Below, piece by piece: positions 6,222 to 15,284 of a stretch of 56,977 bases of DNA (positions within the stretch are counted from its first letter, which is position 1; every line of letters begins with the position of its first letter). Source of the stretch: a virus. Below the pieces are notes generated by a model, which saw nothing but the letters and a program-made list of their open reading frames with translations, did no database searches and was not told where the DNA came from. Where the stretch lies: positions 1 through 56,977 of the IMG/VR virus record IMGVR_UViG_3300027906_004537. The stretch is one strand, 5' to 3'. The translations under genes and the position numbers were made by a program.

Positions 6222-9200
6222 TTACAAAGTCCTCGCCTCTCTGAACCGGCTGGCCACCACTCTTGATTGCTCTGCGCCTTGGTTGACTCGCGCCTGACGA
6301 ACAGCCCTGCTTTGCGCCTGCGGAGTAATGGTCATGGCAGGTGGCGACCCGCGCAGCAATGCAAAGGCGTTCTTGCGAGATACACCGCCCAGTGTCAATG
6401 TCTGCAACAGTTCACGCCGCGTCATGCCGGCGTTTTCTGCCGCGCTCACTAGCTTTGCCATATCGTTGAAGGCTTTGGCGTACTGGCGGTCAGCGCCCTC
6501 CTTCGCCTTACGGATATCATCACTGCTCACATTATTTGCGCTGCGCAACACTCGCGACAATGACCCGCGTGCGTCGGTGAGCGCCTCATTGAAGTCGAAG
6601 CTGCGGTAATAGAGTCCGGTTCGGGCGTCGAGAGTAGATGCGCGCCACCCCAGCAGCGCTGACACTTCGTCTCTCACGCTGTATGGCTGGCCGGTCGATT
6701 CTCGCCTCTGCCCTCTGGCGGCTTGCACAAAACGCTCTGCGTTGCTTACAAATCCGGGCTGAATGGTCTTGCGAATGTGATTAGTGATGTCGGCCAGCTG
6801 GTCTAGCGGTTCGCCATTCTCTTTGTAAACCTGTCCGCCAGAAGACTTCTTGTTCGACATCACCTCAAAAATAGACTGAGCAGTAATGTCGCCACCTAGG
6901 AACGGCGTCAGCAAATCCGCCACGCCGCTCTTTGCAGAATCCTCCCAAGACTGGTTGCGCATCATCGCGGTAACAGGGCGTTTCCAAAATCCGTAGGGAT
7001 CAAGAAAGCTCAGGTCAACATAACGCAACTTCCCGTCAGGGTCGCGCCCCAGGTACATAAAGGTAGAGTTGTCCTGCCAAGGTGGTCCAAGGTCACGAAT
7101 GGCCTCCTCTTCATCATCATCCACGCCCAAGGCCGCCGCCGTCATGGCTGACAATGCGTAGAAACCGGCAGACACCATGGCCATGCCAGCTGCGCGCTTG
7201 CGCCCCAAAGCCCGTATTTTTGGGTTTTCGCTCTTCAAGTCAGAAGCTGTGGTTCGCATCATATTAGCGCTGGTGCGCACAATCTCTGACGGGAAGCTTA
7301 CAAAGGTACCCGCCAGCGGGAAGCGTGATAACCACCGCATGCCTCGGCCCACCATTGAATACGTGGGGTAGGTGTTGCGGATACGCTCAGCGGCCATTTT
7401 CTCTGCATCGGCTTCAGCAATGCCCGCATCTATCAGGCTAGCCTTCTCGTTCTCAAAACCAATAATCTTCCAGAAGTCATCACCAAAGGTATAGAAGCCT
7501 TGGGCAGCCTGGTTCGCTTTGCGAAAGATATCCATGGCCTTGCCCTTCTTACCCGACAACAGCTCATCCATGCGAGCATCTTCTAGCAAACGCATCATTT
7601 CACCCGCATAAGGGCTGTCGTAGACCACGCCAAGCTGCTTCAGCTTTCGCAGATACGCCAAGTCCTGCCCAGTCGCGCTCTGCGATACCTGTTCGCGAAA
7701 GGCGGCCATACTCTTGCGCATGTGCTTCATATTGAAATGGCCGTTCGCCAAGCTGAAGAACATAGCCGACTGCCAGTTACGCATCGCTGTGGTCGGACTA
7801 AGAACCGTTTTGCCGTACTTAACCAGCCCGTTTGCTCTAACGACGGTCCGGTATAAGTCGCCCATTTGCTGCTTGCCAAGTGCATCTTTGAATGACTGCG
7901 CCACTTCCGGAAATGTCCAAAGCCCGTTAAGTGGTGAATAGGTATCAGACTGCTCGCCAGCGATCTGGGTTGTGGCATCAGCCGGCCGGTTCTTGCCCTC
8001 AAACAGAAAGCTGCCCATACCCACTTCACGCACGCGATCGAGAAATCGCTGGTTCCAAATCAACCGTCCCATCTTTGTGGCGGACTTGGCAAAGTTCACA
8101 CGTGGGTCAGCGTACTCGCCCAGCAGTGCACGGATCTGCGGCGCCACATCCTTGCGCTTCATCATTACACTTAGGTCTTTGGCGCCCAGCTTGCCCTCGG
8201 CAATGAAGCTCTCCATCGAATCGTAGGCGGTGCCGCTCTTCAGAATCTCATTGATTGCCACATCAGCTAGGCGCGCTGCCTCTGCGCTACTCTCCCCGCT
8301 CCGTCGGTAACCTGCAGCCAGATAGTTTCGCGCACTATTCAGCACCGGCACCGGCACCTGTTTGAACCACTTCGGGTCGTCATATGCCTGGTAGGAGCGG
8401 TGCACGTACCTGCCCAGGTTGCCAGTGATCTTGTCGATCAAGCCCTGGTCGGCGCCCTTCAGGCGGTCAGCCGTTTGTTGCTTGAGGATGCTGATATATT
8501 CAGACGACAGGGAATCGATGTATTGCCGCATGGCCACGATGCCGGCCCTGGTGTTGGTCGGCAGTGAATCGTCCACCTTGCCAGCCAGCGCCTCACTCAG
8601 GCTGCGCATTTGTTCCTCAGTCAGCTTGTTCGCGGCCAGACCATAGTCGCCCTGCACAGCCTTTTCCAGCGCGCCCACCATGTGCCGCACGTCGAATTCA
8701 ACGGCCTCAAACTCGCTGTCGCGCTTGATCTTCTCTGAGAAAACATCGCCCGGCAGCAGGCCACCAGGCGCAAACTGCCTGGCGAATATCTTCTTGGCTT
8801 TATCCCAGATCGGCCGATCCTCTTCGCGCAGGCGGCGATTCTCCGCAGCAAAGGGGTCGGTGGGGTCCAGCTTGGCGCGGCCAAGAGCCCGATCAAGCGC
8901 TTCGCGCGCCTGTGCAGCACCTTGAGCAGTTGATGCCATACGGAAGGCCGGCAGGTCGGCGTCTTCGGCACGCACGTCAGTCGTCAGGTTGCGAGCCCGG
9001 GCACGGCGCCCTTTGGCGAAGGCGTCGGCGATATATTCAACAGCTTTGATCAGCTCGGCAGGCCCATCGGTATGCTTGATCAGCCCCACCCTGACGGCCA
9101 GGCGCTTCAGCGCGCGCAGTATCCGGTTCCAGCCCTTCGTGGCCCAGTTGATCTTGCGCTGCGCCAGGGTGCCAAGCATCTCTTCTGCATAGAGGCGGTC

Positions 9201-12125
9201 AGCTTGGGCCGGGGTCAGCTTGGCCGTTTTTGCAATGTCGCGGTACTCGGCAACAGTCTGATCCCATAGCTTTTTAATTGCCGGGTTTTCGGTGGATGCC
9301 TTTTTGATCTGCGCATACAGCTGTCGGCGCGCTACCGGCGAAAGAAGCCCAAGACCCTTGTGAACCAGGATCTCTTCTCGGAGCGTTTCCTCGATATTCT
9401 GCCGCGCACTTTTGCCATTTCGTGCACCAAGGCTTGCTCCCACAAGATGGACTGTTCCAGTTCGGAAGTCGTATTCACCTTGGATGGATGCTCCGGAATC
9501 TCTATCTGCGCGGTATCCGGGGAGGGTTTCAGCGCTATCGTGGATTTCAACTCGGACATCATCGGCGCCTTTATAGCGTTTAAGGAATGCGTCAACGGTA
9601 GCCTGCACTTTCTTCCTGGGCAAGGTGCTTGCGGCCTTCTTGCCTTTGCGGCTGAATGCTGGCACCTCGGCCTGCAGCTGCTCCCATGCCTGGCGGTTCA
9701 CCGACTCGGGTGATTCGGAATTGAGCTTGTTGTACTGCTCAAACGGCAGCTTGGCCGAGGCCGCGTCCAGCTCGGCATCGTACTCCTGCTGTAACCTTGC
9801 CATGGCGTCAGCGTAGCCAGGCGACCCTTTCTTGATGCCCGCCTTCTTTGCCATGGCAGCAAGGTAGGCTTTGCGGGGCTTGGTGAGGATTGCGGGGGCC
9901 TGTTTCACGCCTGCTGCAAACGTCGCCGGCGCTGCGACAGGTGTAGCAGCTGGTATCTTGGGGCGGCGTACCTTTTTTTCAGCGGTCCTCGCTTTAGCTT
10001 GTGCTGGAGATCTGGCCTCAGGCGCCTGTTCGCCCGCCTCGGCCTGAGCGCTTGGGAACTCTTTTACTGCCGGTAACAGTTCGCTAATCGGCGCTCCCAG
10101 CTGAATGATATTGACCGACTCGCCCGCCTCCAGCTTAGCCAACCATTGATGGTGCCCATCCAATACGTACCCGTCGCTCGATACCAATATTGACCGGTCT
10201 CCACCAGTGTACTTCTGTGCCTTGGCCACCTTTGTGCGAGAGAACTCTGCCTGGGTTGGCTTCAGGTCCGCTGCCGGCACCTCCTTCGACTCATGGCTTA
10301 TCCCCTTCCCCTTGAGAAAGTTCACCATTGCACCGCGGTGCTCCGCTTTGATCTGAGGCATGTCAGAGCGCGGCACTTTCATCGTGCCCGACTCAGGAGA
10401 GAAGCGAGCCCAATCGCCGTCAATGTCTTCGCCTACGATGGACGGCGACTGAGCGGCGACCACACGTTGCAACCGCCACTCCCTGTTCGCAGTCTTCACC
10501 ACCTCATATGCATCAGGGTTTGGCAACGCGCGCTTAGCTCGGTTCGCGCCTGGTACCGTTTTATAGGAGGTGCCCAATGCTTGGTTTTCCTGAGCCGCTA
10601 GGCGCAAGGCGCGCGCAGCCTGTATGCGGGTCGCACCAGTAGCCTCGGCCAGCGCCACTGCATTCATACCGCCGTTCTCGCGAGCACGCTCCAACACCCG
10701 CTCGAACCGAGGGCGCTGGCGTGGCACGGCCTGGCGAGTCATACCATCCTCCGGCTCTATCGGCTCAGGCTCTGCTAGTGTCGCCACCCGCGCTGTGGTG
10801 GCACCGCCCTGCTTATCGACCACAAAGGCTTCAGGCCGCAAGTCTGGAATGCCTAGCGGCTCGGTTACCACTGCCGCTTCAGGGCTGGCCGGCTCGACCG
10901 GCAAGGCTTCTCGGCCTCGCGGGGTTGGTTGGTCCATGCCTCGGCCACCCGACAATCCTGCTGGTGCAGAAGCCGGCACACGGCCTTGCGGTTCCGCTCG
11001 CATCTCGCCGTCCACGTTCCGTACTGGGCCAATGTTCTGTGCATTGCCAGCACCATCTACATAAGTGACCGGTTCCGGCGGTGGCAATCGCAACACGGGT
11101 TCAGGCGCAGGCAACTGAGCGGCCGCCCGGGATAACACCCCACCTGCAGGGTCCGGTCGATCAACTGGGAATGGTGCCGGGTTTTGCTCCGAAGGTTGCG
11201 GCTGCACGCTACCGACCACGTTTGCGCCGGCACCCATCGCCATACCGGCTAGGGTCCCCATCACAGCAGCATCTTCAATGCCTTCCGACCAGTCGCGGTC
11301 GAGCGCTAGGTTCTGGATGATCTGCTCAGATACGGACTGCGGTAGCTCCTCCAGCAAACCTTCGGTGATGGCGCCCTCGATCACCTTGCGCGGGATACTC
11401 TTCGCCGGCATTGCGGCCAGCTCACCGGCTACTTCTCGCGGTGTCACGCCACCGGCCAGCATGGTATCAACGTCGCCAATACCCATCTTCTGCGCCAGCC
11501 TGCCACCGGCAAAACCAAACAACGCACCAGCAGCACCAGTGCCGATAGCAGCGCCAGCCTGCCCCGCGGTCAGCAGGCCATCATCCGTTTGCTGTCTGAT
11601 CTGCTCGGCCTGGGCGCCGGCCATAACGGTGCCTTCGCCGGCTGCGCCTGCCAGTGCGGCGCCAACCTTGGGTGCAGCACGCCGGATGCCCTGGGCGACC
11701 ACGCCACCGCCAAGCATGGAGGGGGCCGATTCGGTTACGACATTCGCGATCAGCGAGGGGTTGCTCAGTGCTACCCCCGCTTTGTCGATGACACCATCGG
11801 CCTCTTGGAACTCCTGCTGCTGGGCTTTGAACTGGTCTGTGTGCAGGTCACTGAGAATGCCCTTGGCTTCTGCCGGCCTGAAGCCTGCCTTTTCGGCCAA
11901 CTTACCCGCGGCGCCAAAGGTGGGAATGTTCGCCAGGCCCACGGCCGCCTCTGGTATTGCGATGGCGCCTTTCAGCAGAGATAGGCCTGTGTCGCGCAGG
12001 TGGCCAGTGAGGCCTTTTTCCGTGGTCACCGGCTTGACGTCATCAAGGCCGCCGGTAAACGGCTTCACGCGCCGTGGCGCTTCAGCGGCCTCATCTAGCT
12101 CGCCATCGAAAGGTTTGAGAGCCAT
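6222..12125 (-). CDS. Giant polyvalent virion/ejection protein (LPD-type)
   Basis: A 1967-residue protein, the largest in the window. Residues about 40-320 hold Gly/Ala-rich hydrophobic stretches suited to membrane insertion; 320-560 are Pro/Ala-rich linker. Around 600-690 is a ParB/sulfiredoxin-like module (LVSSDGYVLDGHHQWLAKL). Near 915, TLREEILVHKGLG looks like a degenerate zincin motif of polyvalent proteins. Around 1480-1760 is a region like LPD38 (DDFWKIIGFENEKASLIDAG to DPYGFWKRPV). Such proteins are packaged and injected with the DNA, forming a channel in short-tailed phages and carrying enzymes into the cell. The ATG at 12125 has GGGGTG upstream. In P22 the ejection gene 16 has the same place beside immI. 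Confidence 0.75.
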   Translation of the reverse strand: MALKPFDGELDEAAEAPRRVKPFTGGLDDVKPVTTEKGLTGHLRDTGLSLLKGAIAIPEAAVGLANIPTFGAAGKLAEKAGFRPAEAKGILSDLHTDQFKAQQQEFQEADGVIDKAGVALSNPSLIANVVTESAPSMLGGGVVAQGIRRAAPKVGAALAGAAGEGTVMAGAQAEQIRQQTDDGLLTAGQAGAAIGTGAAGALFGFAGGRLAQKMGIGDVDTMLAGGVTPREVAGELAAMPAKSIPRKVIEGAITEGLLEELPQSVSEQIIQNLALDRDWSEGIEDAAVMGTLAGMAMGAGANVVGSVQPQPSEQNPAPFPVDRPDPAGGVLSRAAAQLPAPEPVLRLPPPEPVTYVDGAGNAQNIGPVRNVDGEMRAEPQGRVPASAPAGLSGGRGMDQPTPRGREALPVEPASPEAAVVTEPLGIPDLRPEAFVVDKQGGATTARVATLAEPEPIEPEDGMTRQAVPRQRPRFERVLERARENGGMNAVALAEATGATRIQAARALRLAAQENQALGTSYKTVPGANRAKRALPNPDAYEVVKTANREWRLQRVVAAQSPSIVGEDIDGDWARFSPESGTMKVPRSDMPQIKAEHRGAMVNFLKGKGISHESKEVPAADLKPTQAEFSRTKVAKAQKYTGGDRSILVSSDGYVLDGHHQWLAKLEAGESVNIIQLGAPISELLPAVKEFPSAQAEAGEQAPEARSPAQAKARTAEKKVRRPKIPAATPVAAPATFAAGVKQAPAILTKPRKAYLAAMAKKAGIKKGSPGYADAMARLQQEYDAELDAASAKLPFEQYNKLNSESPESVNRQAWEQLQAEVPAFSRKGKKAASTLPRKKVQATVDAFLKRYKGADDVRVEIHDSAETLPGYRADRDSGASIQGEYDFRTGTVHLVGASLGARNGKSARQNIEETLREEILVHKGLGLLSPVARRQLYAQIKKASTENPAIKKLWDQTVAEYRDIAKTAKLTPAQADRLYAEEMLGTLAQRKINWATKGWNRILRALKRLAVRVGLIKHTDGPAELIKAVEYIADAFAKGRRARARNLTTDVRAEDADLPAFRMASTAQGAAQAREALDRALGRAKLDPTDPFAAENRRLREEDRPIWDKAKKIFARQFAPGGLLPGDVFSEKIKRDSEFEAVEFDVRHMVGALEKAVQGDYGLAANKLTEEQMRSLSEALAGKVDDSLPTNTRAGIVAMRQYIDSLSSEYISILKQQTADRLKGADQGLIDKITGNLGRYVHRSYQAYDDPKWFKQVPVPVLNSARNYLAAGYRRSGESSAEAARLADVAINEILKSGTAYDSMESFIAEGKLGAKDLSVMMKRKDVAPQIRALLGEYADPRVNFAKSATKMGRLIWNQRFLDRVREVGMGSFLFEGKNRPADATTQIAGEQSDTYSPLNGLWTFPEVAQSFKDALGKQQMGDLYRTVVRANGLVKYGKTVLSPTTAMRNWQSAMFFSLANGHFNMKHMRKSMAAFREQVSQSATGQDLAYLRKLKQLGVVYDSPYAGEMMRLLEDARMDELLSGKKGKAMDIFRKANQAAQGFYTFGDDFWKIIGFENEKASLIDAGIAEADAEKMAAERIRNTYPTYSMVGRGMRWLSRFPLAGTFVSFPSEIVRTSANMMRTTASDLKSENPKIRALGRKRAAGMAMVSAGFYALSAMTAAALGVDDDEEEAIRDLGPPWQDNSTFMYLGRDPDGKLRYVDLSFLDPYGFWKRPVTAMMRNQSWEDSAKSGVADLLTPFLGGDITAQSIFEVMSNKKSSGGQVYKENGEPLDQLADITNHIRKTIQPGFVSNAERFVQAARGQRRESTGQPYSVRDEVSALLGWRASTLDARTGLYYRSFDFNEALTDARGSLSRVLRSANNVSSDDIRKAKEGADRQYAKAFNDMAKLVSAAENAGMTRRELLQTLTLGGVSRKNAFALLRGSPPAMTITPQAQSRAVRQARVNQGAEQSRVVASRFREARTL

Positions 12126-12157
12126 CACACACCCCAGAGATTGGAAATTCCCTCAAA

Positions 12158-12184
12158 GGCTATGTGACTGGATGGGGCTTGCAA
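12158..12184 (-). promoter_or_regulatory. Late promoter-like element, copy b
   Basis: Leftward TTG-N11-CAGTCACATAGCC, differing from the common block in the last base only; left box TTGCAA. It stands 33 bp before the giant ejection gene. Confidence 0.6.
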
Positions 12185-12193
12185 CGCGGGCAT

Positions 12194-12217
12194 AAAAAAG
12201 CCCGCGCAGGGCGGGCT
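12194..12217 (-). terminator. Terminator of the toxin-antitoxin-like operon
   Basis: Read leftward, AGCCCGCCCTGCGCGGGCT followed by TTTTTT. It closes the two-gene operon at 12235-13002 before the late element at 12158. Confidence 0.85.
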
Positions 12218-12234
12218 ATAGCAAGATAAAAAAT

Positions 12235-12678
12235 TCATGCTGCATGAGGTTCGGCTTCTTTCCAGCCACCTTCATCCTCTTGCAAGCTGAGGGTATATAA
12301 ATCGTGATCAATCTCATTGAGACGCTTAATACCCTCCATCAAGCCGGCTTCACCGGTCTTTGCTTCCAAGTACAGCCCGCGTAAAAAACGCTCGGAGGAT
12401 AGCGGAATCTTGCCACCTTTCTCCCATTTGGCAATAGCCTGGTCAGTGTTACCCAGAATGCGTGCCAGGCTATCTTGGGATAAGCCAAGTTCTTTGCGAA
12501 GAAATCGGAATTCCGCGCCGGTCAGTTTGCTTGCTTTCTCGGCCAGCATTACGCCGATAGCAAGATGTAAGCCCTCAACGTCATGAATGGCCACAGCTTC
12601 GCCGTACGGAGTCTCCTTAACTACGAAGCCGTTGCGCAGCCGAACATTGTCGAGTCCGCATTCAACGTAGTGGTACAT
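12235..12678 (-). CDS. HTH antitoxin (MqsA-like C-terminal helix-turn-helix)
   Basis: A 147-residue protein. An N-terminal CGLDNVRLRNGFVV segment is followed by an XRE-type helix-turn-helix at about residues 55-100 (TGAEFRFLRKELGLSQDSLARILGNTDQAIAKWEKG). This matches the DNA-binding half of MqsA/YgiT-type antitoxins, but the CxxC zinc finger of MqsA is missing. The ATG at 12678 follows GGAG; the frame opens at a TTG directly after the toxin stop. It lies second in a toxin-first operon, and would neutralise the toxin and repress the shared promoter. Pairing with a DUF4258 gene is common for this family. Confidence 0.75.
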   Translation of the reverse strand: MYHYVECGLDNVRLRNGFVVKETPYGEAVAIHDVEGLHLAIGVMLAEKASKLTGAEFRFLRKELGLSQDSLARILGNTDQAIAKWEKGGKIPLSSERFLRGLYLEAKTGEAGLMEGIKRLNEIDHDLYTLSLQEDEGGWKEAEPHAA

Positions 12679-12690
12679 GCTTTTCTCCAA

Positions 12691-13002
12691 TCAGTAGGTG
12701 GTTACAACTAAGACGAAATTCCCTTCGTCGTCAAAATCTATGACGGCAACGACCGTTAGCGGTGAACCGGCTCTAAACCAGTTCACTGTACAACGCCAAC
12801 TGCCATTCGCTTCTTGAGCCGGACCCTCTGTGATCTGCCCATTTTCCAGGCAGCACATGACATCTGGTCGGGATATGCAGCGCTCCAGCATTCGCTCACT
12901 GGCGTGCTTGGTGATAAACACCTTTCCAGAGTCCGAGCTCACATCCCTGAGTATCTCTAGCGCCTTCTTCTTCGACAGAGGAAAAGGTAAAGGGTTCGTC
13001 AT
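12691..13002 (-). CDS. DUF4258 toxin-like protein
   Basis: A 103-residue protein with the DUF4258 pattern: FITKHASERMLERCIS, then a short strand, GSWRCTVNWFRAGSPLTVVAVID and a C-terminal strand ending VLVVTTY. DUF4258 proteins have a small RelE/MqsR-like look and are often toxins beside helix-turn-helix antitoxins; ribonuclease activity is plausible but not shown. The operon order is toxin then antitoxin, with the antitoxin Shine-Dalgarno next to this stop codon. No clear ribosome binding site precedes its ATG. The operon has its own promoter and terminator inside the late region, so it should be expressed in the lysogen. Confidence 0.72.
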   Translation of the reverse strand: MTNPLPFPLSKKKALEILRDVSSDSGKVFITKHASERMLERCISRPDVMCCLENGQITEGPAQEANGSWRCTVNWFRAGSPLTVVAVIDFDDEGNFVLVVTTY

Positions 13003-13029
13003 TTATCTATACTTTTTATAGGTTGCGCG

Positions 13030-13100
13030 ACTTTACTTTACTAATTGTTTTTGTCAATACATTTGATAAACGCTGATAGTAAAAATTGCTGTCAATTTTT
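13030..13100 (-). promoter_or_regulatory. Promoter and palindrome upstream of the TA-like pair
   Basis: Leftward TTGACA (13057-13052), 16-bp spacer, TAAAGT (13035-13030). Just upstream is a perfect palindrome AAAAATTG-CTGT-CAATTTTT (13081-13100), a likely operator, containing a second TTGACA. The rest of the 378-bp gap to 13380 is AT-rich and shows no further gene. Confidence 0.5.
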
Positions 13101-13380
13101 CGCCAATTAGGGCGGTCCGTTGTTTTCTTCATGCCTAAGCACCTGTTTTATCGTTGGTTGCGCTACGCGCTGGATTCCCAAGAATCTTCTATAAGTTTTT
13201 CTCAGAATAGCAATGCGCCACTAACTTCGCCATCCCATGCGTATCCCGGGTAAAAGAAACGTCACAACCTCTTCATTTCAATCGATGCTTTATCGAGAAG
13301 CGTCGGTACACGCTTGCGTGCTTGCCCTAGGCAGCAGGTACATGCATCCTAACCGAAGAGCCACGAACCGGACCCAGCCA

Positions 13381-13806
13381 GTGAAGCGCACCACCACCTT
13401 ACTATTCCTTACCCTGCTGTCTCCCCTGGCGCTGGCAGACAATTACGCTACCTGCCTGCTGGATAAGTTGGAGGGGGTGCAGAATGATCAGGCGGCGCGC
13501 TCGGCCATCCGTCTGTGCTTGCGCGCGCATCCGGGCGGCCTTAAAACGGTAGAGCAAGGCTCCGGGCGCGGCTTCTTCAGCTATGACTCCGGGGACGAGT
13601 GTGCCCTCGATAAAGCCAGTGACACTCGGAGTAACGTTGCGGGCTATCAAACTCGAATAGCTTGCTATCGCTTATACGATACTTCGGCGGATGTTGCTGC
13701 GAGAATGGGATTGAAGCCGTTCAATGGTCCGTACACGCCAGCTCAACGGGTAGCTCCGTTCAGTGGCGAGTACGAACCATTGCCTCAGTCATCCACGAAC
13801 AACTGA
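13381..13806 (+). CDS. Small secreted protein with signal peptide (moron)
   Basis: From the GTG at 13381 the protein has a textbook signal peptide (KRTTTLLFLTLLSPLALA, cut before DNYATC) and a mature part of about 122 residues with four cysteines that could form two disulfides. An ATG at 13342 with AGGT upstream is an alternative start giving 13 extra residues. It is rightward among leftward genes and its end overlaps the convergent virion gene by 22 bp. I know similar proteins from pseudomonad genomes only as hypothetical. A periplasmic role such as surface change in the lysogen is possible. Confidence 0.6.
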   Translation: MKRTTTLLFLTLLSPLALADNYATCLLDKLEGVQNDQAARSAIRLCLRAHPGGLKTVEQGSGRGFFSYDSGDECALDKASDTRSNVAGYQTRIACYRLYDTSADVAARMGLKPFNGPYTPAQRVAPFSGEYEPLPQSSTNN

Positions 13807-15224
13807 CCATTCGCGTCGCGGTACACCTTTTTACCTTGGTACGTACCAGCAAGCATCATGCCTTGGGATGTCAGGTTCGTTCCTGCTTGGCGCGCCTCTT
13901 GCCCTACTAGATTACCGCTCAGAACATCCAGGGCAGTGCGGCCAACAATAGGCTTACCTTCTGGGTCGTAGTCGAGAATAGTGTCTTGCGGCACGTACCG
14001 ATCCTTCGCTGAGACCGTAAGCGATCCCATAGTCCGCTCCAGCTGCGCCCGCCGCTCTGCCGGCAAATTCGGATTGGCCAACGCACTGCTCAGATCATCC
14101 AAACGGCCCGCGCTGCGGTTATTGCGCTCATTGGCAATACGCGCCTGCACGTTCTGGTCGAGCTGGGATTGCAGGCCGGTCAGCAGGCCTTTGCCTTCAT
14201 CAATGCGAGCCAACCCTTGCGCCCGCCGCTCACCAAATTGTTGCGCCGCGCTTTCGTTCTTCTCTCGATTGATGATGCCCTTTACGCCGCTGGCGTTGGA
14301 GTCACGCACCACATTCAGGTAATTAGAGTTGCCCTGCTCGCGTCGAGCCTGCTGCATGTACGCCACGGACAAGTCATTGCGCGCGCGGGCCTCACCACCA
14401 CCGGATACAACTGACAGACCGCCGACGCCGTTACCGATACCGCCGGCCTGGGTTTTGCGCCCTGAAGCCACGCCGAGCGCGCCAGGCGAATCAGTGAACT
14501 CCATCACCCCGCCCTCTCCCCGGCGCGCTGCAATGCCAGGCGCTGCCATGCCGTATTCGCTCGCATCAGCTTTACGGGGCAGGACGTCATCCAGACCTTG
14601 TAACGCGGATGGTTGCACGCTGCTACCAGCAGGATTGCTTGCCGGTGCGGCAGGCTGCCCAGCCGGTTGACGAGGTTGTGCTAGCGGCGTGAGCGCTCCG
14701 CTAGGTAATTCAGCCTCACCCATATCCAGCGGTGTTGCTAATCGCTCCTGGATGCGCCCAACAGCCCGCCCTGCTGCGCCTGCTGCAAACTCGTTGGCGC
14801 TCGCCGCCTGCCGGGGGTTGTTTGTGACAAATTTCTGCGCCGCCCGCTGACGCTCACCTGCGCCATAGTCAGGCAGGTTGCTATCAATGCCAATCTTCGT
14901 TTCGCCCGTCGCCAGCCCGAGTGCAGTTCTCGGCACCACCGAGGCGGCAGTCATCAGGCCCGTCGCGGCCCCTTTGTAGAAGTCGCCAACCTTCCCAGCA
15001 ACATCGCCAAGGGCCTGACGGTTCTGCTGTACGTTTTGCTGGTAGCCCGCTACAGGGTTTGTAGGCTTTGGTAGCGCACCCTGAGAAAGAGAGGCTGCAG
15101 GTTTGACTGGTGCGATTGCCCCCCCGGCAGCAGGGGCTGAAGTCATATCATCAAGCCGCAATGGCGTGCCGGACGTCCGGCGCCGCGCTTGCTGCATGTT
15201 TCCAAATTCGGTGAGGCTGGCCAT
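13785..15224 (-). CDS. Putative internal virion/ejection protein
   Basis: A 479-residue protein, Ala/Gly/Gln-rich, with long helical stretches (RQALGDVAGKVGDFYKGAATG; QARIANERNNRSAGRLDDL) and no recognised enzyme domain. A start at 15224 with GGAG upstream is chosen. Its composition and its place between the giant ejection gene and other virion genes suggest one of the proteins injected with DNA, as P22 gp7, gp20 and gp16 are. A late-promoter element lies 34 bp upstream. The family was not identified. Confidence 0.5.
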   Translation of the reverse strand: MASLTEFGNMQQARRRTSGTPLRLDDMTSAPAAGGAIAPVKPAASLSQGALPKPTNPVAGYQQNVQQNRQALGDVAGKVGDFYKGAATGLMTAASVVPRTALGLATGETKIGIDSNLPDYGAGERQRAAQKFVTNNPRQAASANEFAAGAAGRAVGRIQERLATPLDMGEAELPSGALTPLAQPRQPAGQPAAPASNPAGSSVQPSALQGLDDVLPRKADASEYGMAAPGIAARRGEGGVMEFTDSPGALGVASGRKTQAGGIGNGVGGLSVVSGGGEARARNDLSVAYMQQARREQGNSNYLNVVRDSNASGVKGIINREKNESAAQQFGERRAQGLARIDEGKGLLTGLQSQLDQNVQARIANERNNRSAGRLDDLSSALANPNLPAERRAQLERTMGSLTVSAKDRYVPQDTILDYDPEGKPIVGRTALDVLSGNLVGQEARQAGTNLTSQGMMLAGTYQGKKVYRDANGQLFVDD

Positions 15225-15257
15225 AGGGTGCTCCGCAAGAATGCATAACACCCATGA

Positions 15258-15284
15258 CCTTATGTGACTGAATTAAACCATCAA
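15258..15284 (-). promoter_or_regulatory. Late promoter-like element, copy c
   Basis: Leftward TTG-N11-CAGTCACATAAGG; the left box TTGATG overlaps the stop codon of the gene at 15281. It faces the gene starting at 15224. Confidence 0.55.

Noticed and set aside
11278-12195. 305-codon rightward frame antisense to the giant gene
   Set aside because: Ser/Pro/Ala-rich low complexity typical of the complementary strand of GC-rich genes; no start signals.
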